A program made the position numbers and the translations under genes. This document shows, in pieces, positions 60,701-64,000 of a DNA stretch of 64,000 nt. The DNA is from Volvox africanus (taxonomy: Eukaryota > Chlorophyta > Chlorophyceae > Chlamydomonadales > Volvocaceae), in assembly GCA_030268105.1 (NCBI GenBank), contig BSDZ01000028.1:644001-708000 (forward strand), in the 5' to 3' direction. Position 1 is the first letter of the stretch; every line of letters starts with the position of its first letter. The notes beneath the pieces are model-generated. The model ran no database searches, was not told the origin of the DNA, and saw only the letters and a list, made by a program, of their open reading frames with translations.

Positions 60701-62382
60701 GGTGTATATGATGAGGGTGTGTGTGTGTTCTTGCCTGCCTGCAGTTACAAGCCTACCGCCCTCACCAAGCCCACCACCCTTAAGGCCGCCGAACCCACCT
60801 CCAAGTCCACCCAGCAACATCCCACTAGGTAATAAATTGACCTCGCTTGCTCGACTCATCCGCTGCTGCCAAGCGCAGGGCCGTCCCAGCCCCCATCCCC
60901 TTATAATATGCACCATGCTTGCTTCGACTGGCGTCATCTTTCATCATCTTTGATTATAAATAATTATTTCATTTACACAATATATAATTATGTATATTGA
61001 ATATACTTATGCATATTAAATACTTAATACTATATAGAGAGAGATATAGATACACAGATAACTATATTGGTTGTATTGCGTTTTTTATATGTGGCGGAAT
61101 CAACAGCAGCAGCACGCCTCGATCTCGAATTTGGATGTTATTTGTTGCCCCTTGCTCGGATGTCATTCAGAATGCAGTCCTGGTCAGAAAGGCTATTACT
61201 CTCACCCCGTCAATATATCAGCCTATCTTCCTGCTTATCGTGTATGTTATTGTATATATGCAGCCAAGTTCTACCCGCTAGGTTGCTATAAGGATACGTC
61301 AGATTATACCCGGCTGATCCCGTTCATCAGAAAGGATACAACCCGGATGACGCCTGAGTTTTGTGCTTCGCTGGCGCAGGCTGCTGGTACGTAGAGCTGC
61401 ATCGAGCCCGGAGCCGTTAGCCGTTGACTGACGAATTATCCATGATGCATGTGGTGTGTGCGTATGTTATAGATAGATGGATGGATGGGTGGATGGATGG
61501 ATAGATGGATGGATGGATAGATAATATATCGCAATAAGAGTCTGTGTTGCCTTCGATAAGCCGGAAAGAAAGCAGGGTCCCCAATATCTGTGTTGTGCAA
61601 GTGCCTTAGGCATGTAGCGGTTTGCAGGCACACACACAGACACTGTGGACAGAGTGCAGGATGCTTAATCCCTGAGCCCTAATACCCTAAAGCCTCTAAA
61701 CTGTACCCTAAAGCCCTAAACTGTATATCCCTAAAATCGTTAACTACAACTCCTAGTATACGTACACACGTTCCCATCTCCATATATGTCTGCAGTAGCC
61801 GTACATATATGAAAGGGTATTACACTGTGGGCGACTTGACCTGAAAGGACAAGCACCGGTGGCCCTGACTGGGCCGATCCACCGCGCAGGGGGGGGGCAC
61901 ACGGCTTAGTCTGTTACTCATATGCACATGTACATATATACATGCATCATAGATGCGCATATGTATATGTGTGAACGTACATACACGTATAGACAGACAG
62001 ATAGATACATACATACATACACACACATACATACATACAGATAGATAGGTAGATACACACACAGATGCGTTTATTTACAGACTTCATCATTCGGTGCCTT
62101 TCTTTTGTTATGCATCATCATTCATTGCTTTATTCATATATAGATATACATACATGTATATACACATCATGCGACATCATGTGCGTGTGTGATTATGGTG
62201 TACACCGGCCTGCCCTCATACAGGTTGCACTATTTTCAGTGTTCAGTATGGTCAGGATTGCCATTGTGGTTTTAACCTCTCAGCGGCAATAAGCTTGGGG
62301 CCGTCAACCGTTTGTAACATGGCTTGCACGGGAAACGTGTCCCAGACATGTGGCGGCCTGTTTTCTAATTTCATCTACACAT
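39709..62382 (+). CDS. Secreted or surface protein with repeated WSC domains and Ser/Pro-rich linkers (3' end outside the window)
   Basis: Exons read: signal exon 39709-39871; WSC1 40351-40476 and 48784-48942; linker 58237-58320, WSC2 58756-58878 and 59717-59875; linker 60745-60828, WSC3 61264-61386 and 62224-62382. Every join is phase 1. Exon 1 gives a Ser-rich leader and then a basic stretch plus hydrophobic core ([14 protein letters not shown]). A second in-frame ATG at 39793 would give a classic signal peptide. Each WSC domain starts [19 protein letters not shown] and ends with [11 protein letters not shown], with eight Cys in the usual order; this family binds carbohydrate. Linkers are Pro/Ser-rich ([12 protein letters not shown]), like algal cell-wall proteins. 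A role at the cell surface or extracellular matrix is inferred. The three WSC domains are essentially identical. Two retrotransposons (41310-48775, 49718-57190) and another insertion (57363-58142) lie in the introns. It may be functional only if these very long introns are spliced. Confidence 0.8.
40559..40613 (+). repeat. GGAT/GATA tetranucleotide microsatellite
   Basis: A run of gatggatggatg-type units in the WSC intron. The same tract occurs in module 1 (58962-59016) and module 2 (61470-61524). Confidence 0.95.
40758..40827 (+). repeat. Degenerate telomere-like tract
   Basis: Several CCCTAAA / CCCTAA units separated by short spacers (gccctaat, accctaaag, gccctaaac, accctaaaa). Copies in module 1 (59160-59229) and module 2 (61668-61737). 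Plant and algal telomeres are built of TTTAGGG or TTTTAGGG, so this may be interstitial telomeric sequence or chance. Confidence 0.55.
40905..41000 (+). repeat. About 95-bp segment related to the end of the 780-bp insertion
   Basis: Starts gggtattacactgtgggcga, contains gcgcagggg and ends with cacacggctta. It resembles the reverse complement of 58022-58140, so both may be ends of one transposon family. Copies at 59307-59402 and 61815-61910; the G run differs in length between copies. Confidence 0.6.
41310..42134 (+). repeat. 5' LTR of copy 1
   Basis: 825 bp, ends TG..CA. It holds at least five perfect short inverted repeats: 41412-41439, 41555-41583, 41636-41653, 41833-41850, 41878-41893. 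Promoter and polyadenylation signals are expected here but not individually identified. Confidence 0.97.
42138..42152 (+). other. Primer binding site of copy 1
   Basis: TGGTATCGAGACAGG starts three bases after the LTR. It begins with the TGG complementary to a tRNA CCA end. TGGTATC matches the start of initiator-Met-type primer sites known from plant LTR elements. The exact tRNA is not proven. Confidence 0.7.
42202..42582 (+). other. Possible spliced leader frame upstream of gag, copy 1
   Basis: An ATG at 42202 opens a 30-codon acidic frame ending at a stop just past a possible donor at 42290. A 71-base T-rich intron to the acceptor at 42360 would continue it in phase into a helical Leu-rich segment (42361-42510). 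A TAG acceptor at 42581-42582 opens the gag frame exactly at 42583. The second splice is not resolved, so this may be only a leader with upstream open frames. The same layout exists in copy 2. Confidence 0.25.
42601..43836 (+). CDS. gag: Gag protein of copy 1
   Basis: 411 residues, starting at the first ATG in this frame (the frame is open only from 42583). The central part reads like the retrotransposon gag core ([41 protein letters not shown]). The C-terminal third is Arg/Gly/Ser-rich and basic. A zinc knuckle [13 protein letters not shown] (C-x2-C-x4-H-x4-C) lies at about residues 389-401. It forms the particle and binds the element RNA. It ends with a TAG at 43834-43836 in the same frame as pol. 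Copy 2 has the same length with few substitutions. Confidence 0.93.
   Translation: MSAERDDTPHTSLASQPDFVVAARAPDRGLETIGARATQEPLFLQTPAHLIVPHSAVNTNMDNTAGPRVLPLPQARGHDDIPEVMRLSIPVPRLNISLTDKTPGHSIADATRAYVRDAKKYLQAVHGGDNDGIRCLFVGNTLEGAAKDWYRNWTNARGSYTFDELVAALLARFATEVQARDVEARNVLAAGSYHMRRDENVPAYQSRFEALVTPIADLTESERVFWFRRGLTKLLAKWCATDLVGAQIKSYDALVAFAKGAEIRLLAGEEEVKSGPRANAVQVQDPLGEAVALDQDLGATRPTPTAATRRSNGQRKARGGASSGVRGTGGAGPSSDPARNRKRGGAPSSAAAQRSDPNVKRTRTDDTFMPKWNCNRSEFERRKLANVCLRCAENHSTKDCPLMPPFVPQPK
43837..47891 (+). pseudogene. pol: Pol polyprotein of copy 1, broken by a 7-bp deletion
   Basis: The frame continues directly from the gag amber codon with no further stop and covers the protease (DTGASDDF, about 44470). 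Between 45060 and 45061 seven bases present in copy 2 are missing, so the first frame ends at 45123. The rest, reverse transcriptase (YLDDILVYS near 45553), RNase H, integrase (zinc-binding H/C motif, D-D-35-E residues) and chromodomain, continues in another frame to TGA at 47889-47891. Copy 1 therefore cannot make a complete polyprotein. The protein would normally be cut by its own protease, copy RNA into DNA and integrate it. Confidence 0.93.
47914..47933 (+). other. Perfect hairpin before the polypurine tract
   Basis: ATGCAGCG and CGCTGCAT flank a four-base loop, between the pol stop and the polypurine tract. The same hairpin is present in copy 2 (50560-50579). Role unknown. Confidence 0.8.
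47936..47946 (+). other. Polypurine tract of copy 1
   Basis: GGGAGGGGGGA ends four bases before the 3' LTR, the expected place for plus-strand priming. Confidence 0.85.
47951..48775 (+). repeat. 3' LTR of copy 1
   Basis: 825 bp. Compared with the 5' LTR I see two substitutions (C to T at 48308 and G to T at 48507, approximate positions). Followed by the TCATA duplication. Confidence 0.97.
49718..50542 (-). repeat. 3' LTR of copy 2
   Basis: 825 bp; shows the same hairpins as the other LTRs. It carries aatgtc where the partner LTR has gatgtc (near 50143). Confidence 0.97.
50547..50557 (-). other. Polypurine tract of copy 2
   Basis: Reverse complement of GGGAGGGGGGA, four bases from the 3' LTR. 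Confidence 0.85.
50602..54663 (-). CDS. pol: Pol polyprotein of copy 2: protease, reverse transcriptase, RNase H, integrase, chromodomain
   Basis: One open frame of 1353 codons runs from the codon after the gag amber stop to TGA at 50602-50604. No ATG is needed at its start if it is made by read-through; the first 30 or so codons are a linker. Positions counted from 54570: protease DTGASDDF about 181; reverse transcriptase with YLDDILVYS about 543; RNase H with SDAS about 695 and TDHKPLTF; integrase zinc motif (H-H-C-C, CSLCQRN) about 890-932; integrase core with Asp in MDFVVALP, Asp in ISDRGGQF and Glu in GQTERTN, the last two separated by exactly 35 residues; chromodomain ([10 protein letters not shown] to [13 protein letters not shown]) about 1257-1315. 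The chromodomain is thought to steer integration in this clade. All catalytic residues I can check are present. Confidence 0.96.
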   Translation of the reverse strand, partial: GLARVPAEGAPPGISELTRGRWSSLRPAVKALLPCVLGHIERVIARRITLDGRTGLLCFDPLCNLFTPRRPLSSIDMSNHVVLFIPSSLREMSEQLAIYRRCRRQYPGTAACVLLPAFCRRKAEASLRGMRHVHRFEPGTVLFNGVDREGTLAPWPHLSYSVDVWYEAPDGGAVGYGPALSALTLSAGQSLVDNRVPVVQIGLNGRTLKALVDTGASDDFISVAEVNALGLSPESSDCPQVTLADGGKHPIVGRITLSLSLGPLRVVTRPYVLQGLAETAPYIMGSSTLRQYRARIDMETATLHMCKGTLSIKVPFLSFEHVTPKEGETEAVPMVNFAVTAMAARIEPELVGRKEAVRLLRKGAHGLLLRPRVSCCVTTAQISADPEVEALLSQYEDVFKDIPGLPPMRPVDHTIPLMPGAQPTARPMYRLSPLELDEVKRQVTDLLAKGMIRPSTSPYSAPILFVGKKDGTLRMCIDYRGLNANTVKNRYPLPRVDDLLDKLKGSAYFSSIDLQQGYNQIRIAASDIPKTAFRTPFGHFEYTVLSFGLTNAPATFQAVMDRMFRPFIDRFVVCYLDDILVYSKTREEHLEHLRLVLDVMRREQLFAKRAKCFWAQPQVEYLGHIVSATGVKMDPRKVAVVRDWPAPQNLTELRKFLGLTNYFRKFIEKYSIIAAPLTNLTRKGVFVSLESWTSQCQRAFEELKRIVAEDVTLAFPDYSLPFRVEVVSDASIFGSGAVLLQEGRPIAFTSKKFSGAEIRYTTGEQELLAVLHALKEWRCYLEGRPFTLKTDHKPLTFLQSVPTLNRHQARWMEYLARFNCTWEYISGKLNIADALSRHPSLHAAILAAPVVRPRSEEVPIATDLAERLKVAYNADAWFADPANVENLRKQNGLWLRTEGAATQIVVPNDDALHYDILARFHEDPLAGHPGSKRLIDLVQRSFWWPRLAKDATNFVQTCSLCQRNKALSGKGHGLLQPLPVPDAPWESVSMDFVVALPKTEGGYDAVFVMVDRLTKMVHLAPCTSSCTAEQTARLFFDNVVRLHGIPKNVISDRGGQFTSKFWEALCKLVGMRVNLSTAYHPQTNGQTERTNRTLGDMLRNYAGRTPLVWDTYLTAAEFALNNAVNRSTGKSPFFLNYGFHPALPVWRELEVNVPAAKLFAKSFMSRITDAKSCLDAAQQRTTEYYNKSKQDVTFSEGQLVLLSTKNLRSLAGGSRKLLPRWIGPYPVMRMVGNVAVELALPADMPIHPTFHVSLVRPYRGTEPVPEPANAPTAIEPVPETWIAGKQKFYDVERVLDYRARRVGRHRRKRTVHEYLVKWTGYTDEHNSWEPARNFSQDMKPLLEEARKRATQAQ
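54664..55899 (-). CDS. gag: Gag protein of copy 2
   Basis: 411 residues, same motifs as in copy 1, including the C-x2-C-x4-H-x4-C zinc knuckle. It ends with TAG (54664-54666), and 31 codons of open frame then lead into pol in the same frame. The amber codon and its context (AAA TAG GGG CTT) are identical in both copies, so it is a property of the family rather than a mutation of one copy. Confidence 0.94.
   Translation of the reverse strand: MSAERDDTPHTSLASQPDFVVAARAPDRGLETIGARATQEPLFLQTPAHLIVPHSAVNTNMDNTAGPRVLPLPQARGHDDIPEVMRLSIPVPRLNISLTDKTPGHSIADATRAYVRDAKKYLQAVHGGDNDGIRCLFVGNTLEGAAKDWYRNWTNARGSYTFDELVAALLARFATEVQARDVEARNVLAAGSYHMRRDENVPAYQSRFEALVTPIADLTESERVFWFRRGLTKLLAKWCATDLVGAQIKSYDALVAFAKGAEIRLLAGEEEVKSAPRANAVQVQDPLGEAVALDQDLGATRPTPTAATRRSNGQRKARGGASSGVRGTGGAGPSSDPARNRKRGGAPSSAAAQRSDPNAKRTRTDDTFMPKWNCNRSEFERRKLANVCLRCAENHSTKDCPLMPPFVPQPK
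56348..56362 (-). other. Primer binding site of copy 2
   Basis: Same 15-base TGGTATCGAGACAGG as in copy 1, three bases from the 5' LTR, minus strand. Confidence 0.7.
56366..57190 (-). repeat. 5' LTR of copy 2
   Basis: 825 bp; near 57147 it has T where the other LTRs have C (aggattgcg against aggatcgcg). Confidence 0.97.
57201..57362 (+). repeat. Second copy of the 160-bp module-end repeat, module 0
   Basis: Starts ggatcgaatctggctt and ends in a long TA/CA microsatellite and tatacacg. The first copy is 49562-49717, before retrotransposon copy 2. Module 1 has one copy (60495-60658); module 2 has two (63002-63163, 63165-63334). Confidence 0.9.
57363..58142. mobile_element. 780-bp insertion flanked by an 8-bp duplication, class unknown
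   Basis: TATACACG stands on both sides (57355-57362 and 58143-58150). The uninterrupted site occurs where module 1 passes into module 2 (60651-60658). The insert begins tgggatcaagtggg and ends gtaacacccaaa, is GC-rich, has G/A-rich and then C/T/G-rich parts, and contains the telomere-like ttagggttttagggg near 57631. No open frame with a known domain and no clear terminal inverted repeat. An 8-bp duplication suits hAT- or P-type DNA transposons, but a retroposon cannot be excluded. A second copy starts at 63335. Confidence 0.65.
58143..60650 (+). repeat. WSC module 1 (linker exon plus WSC domain), 2508-bp tandem unit
   Basis: Contains linker exon 58237-58320, WSC exons 58756-58878 and 59717-59875, and the module-end repeat. 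It is followed directly by module 2 with the same sequence; only a few substitutions and microsatellite or poly-G length changes distinguish them. A Cys-rich open stretch just before the first WSC exon (58620-58700, [15 protein letters not shown]) might be another exon, but I could not fit splice phases. Confidence 0.93.
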
Positions 62383-63155
62383 GTAAGTTGATGCGGTAGT
62401 GACGTCTGTGTACGTACACATATCATCGTATCCAAGGTATGCGATATTATTTATTGTCTCAATTAGCAGATAACGTTTTACGTTGTCAAGCAGTAGATTT
62501 ACAACAAAAAGAACTCATGAATACACAAGATAACATGAAGAATAAAAAAAGAAATTTAAAAACATCATTAAGGCTCATTAGGGAGCCAAAAGATCTTCAT
62601 GTATGTGTCCCTGCGTGTATGCTTACATACATGTTCATGCATAAATACATACATAGCCACGCATATGGACATTTTTATGCGCTCGTTGTGTGCTTGCAGG
62701 ATAGATAGATAAATTGATGTTGTCGCTCACGTGTACGTTTGGGCATAACATAGCTATAGCCCATCCATCGTACGTGTAGTAGCCTGGGATGTCTACGGGT
62801 GATATCCGAAACCGGCCGTGTATGGGCATCTTAAGATTGGGCTTTTGCGTGGGCGGATATGACAGAGATGCAAACATCGGAAGGCGATGAGTGACATCTG
62901 GTGTGGTTTTGAGTGGCGGCCCCTCCTGATGTCAGGTTTGGGCGAGGGCAATTGACATGTCGGTGGGAATGAGGCGGCAGGCCCCATCACCTGGCCGTGC
63001 GGGATCGAATCTGGCTTATTATGGTACTTCTGCATCCAGTCTCCCAAGAGTCCCAATCACATGACCCATATTATATGTATATATATATATATATATACAC
63101 ATATGTGTGTACGTACATATATATGTATATACACATATATACACATACATATACA
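60651..63155 (+). repeat. WSC module 2, about 2505-bp tandem unit
   Basis: Contains linker exon 60745-60828 and WSC exons 61264-61386 and 62224-62382. Ends with two module-end repeats followed by the second copy of the unknown insertion, repeating the layout seen after module 0. Confidence 0.93.
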
Positions 63156-63233
63156 TATACACGTGGATCGAATCTGGCTTATTATGGTACTTCTGCATCC
63201 AGTCTCCCAAGAGTCCCAATCACATGACCCATA

Positions 63234-63275
<42 letters not shown>

Positions 63276-63334
63276 GTGTGTACGTACATATATATGTATA
63301 TACACATATATACACATACATATACATATACACG

Positions 63335-64000
63335 TGGGATCAAGTGGGACCACAACATCCCATCCTAGCCATAGTTGGCACGCAAATGCGGTGTGCAGAT
63401 CCGGTTGACATCACCAACCATGGAGCAGCAAGAACAGAGCAGGGGCTTTAGGGCAGGAGTTTTGAGGAGGAGGTTCTGTGGGAGGAAAGGGGGAGAGTGA
63501 GGGAGGTAGAGACAAGGAGAGGACGGTCTAGATCTTGAGGAGGGGAAGGGAGAGGGTGGAGGGTTTCGTGGCTAGAGGTTCCTGTGTCCAGGCTTCGGGG
63601 CCTTAGGGTTTTAGGGGGGTTCAGCGAGAGAGGTCTTTCCTTGTTGTGCAGTTCAGGTGTCTGCGGGGCCAGCTTTGGGTGGGGCCGGAAGGCTTTCTAG
63701 GGGGGCGCCAGTTCGGCTTGTCATCCCCCCCTCCGCCTCTTGTTGGGTTCTTCTGGCTTGGCTGTGGAAGGGTGTGCTTTCCTGCTGGTGCTTCTCCTCT
63801 GAGGGGAACTGAGTGTGTCTGCCAGGCTCCTGTCTAGTCAGTGTCGGGTTAGAGGAGAGGTTTCCCCGTCCTTTGAGCAGCTAGGTGTCCCCCGTTTTCT
63901 GTTGGGCCTTCCTGTGGTTTCTTGGTAGCCCTGAGTGCTCTGTGAGTGGCCAGGCGAGAGCCTATGAGGGCTCGCTGGCCCTAGTGAGAGGGGGAGCACG
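63335..64000. mobile_element. Second copy of the 780-bp insertion, cut by the window end
   Basis: The first 666 bases equal 57363 onward and follow the same TATACACG (63327-63334). Because the flanking repeats are duplicated too, it was probably copied with the module rather than inserted independently. Confidence 0.85.

Overview
This window is nuclear DNA of a eukaryote, most likely a volvocine or other chlamydomonadalean green alga. It has genes with many short exons and GT..AG introns, TGTAA polyadenylation motifs behind stop codons, alanine- and glycine-rich protein inserts, a WSC-domain surface protein with Ser/Pro-rich linkers, CCCTAAA-type telomere-like tracts, and Ty3/gypsy retrotransposons with a chromodomain. 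I cannot name the species. All exon models were derived by matching reading frames and splice phases by eye, with no transcript support.

Layout, left to right. 1-757 is the 3' end of an unidentified gene ending in a glycine-rich exon. 758-8613 is mostly non-coding, with a decayed minus-strand gypsy-like element whose reverse transcriptase and RNase H are still readable at 4031-5384. 8614-13708 is an eight-exon gene for a thiamine-diphosphate-dependent enzyme of the acetolactate synthase / benzoylformate decarboxylase superfamily. Its 3' half (exons 5-8) plus about 1.6 kb of downstream DNA is a 3357-bp unit repeated head to tail six times, with a 767-bp stub of a seventh copy (11949-32857). 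The copies are almost identical and differ at a few mosaic sites. 33627-37103 is an eight-exon gene for a 454-residue protein with one U1/JAZ-type C2H2 zinc finger, Gly-rich and acidic regions, followed by TGTAA.

39709 onwards is a second modular gene: a signal-peptide exon followed by at least three WSC (eight-cysteine, carbohydrate-binding) modules. All of its exons have phase 1-1 boundaries. Its modules, introns included, are recent near-identical duplications of about 2.5 kb. Two young, nearly identical Ty3/gypsy chromoviruses (7466 and 7473 bp, 825-bp LTRs, perfect 5-bp target duplications) sit tail to tail inside the first module. One has a 7-bp deletion in pol. The other looks intact except for a single in-frame amber codon between gag and pol, present in both copies. 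A 780-bp insertion of unknown class, flanked by an 8-bp duplication, was copied along with the WSC modules and recurs at the right edge of the window.

The main theme is recent local amplification of exon blocks in two unrelated genes within 64 kb, together with very recent retrotransposition. I see no tRNA, rRNA or CRISPR features.
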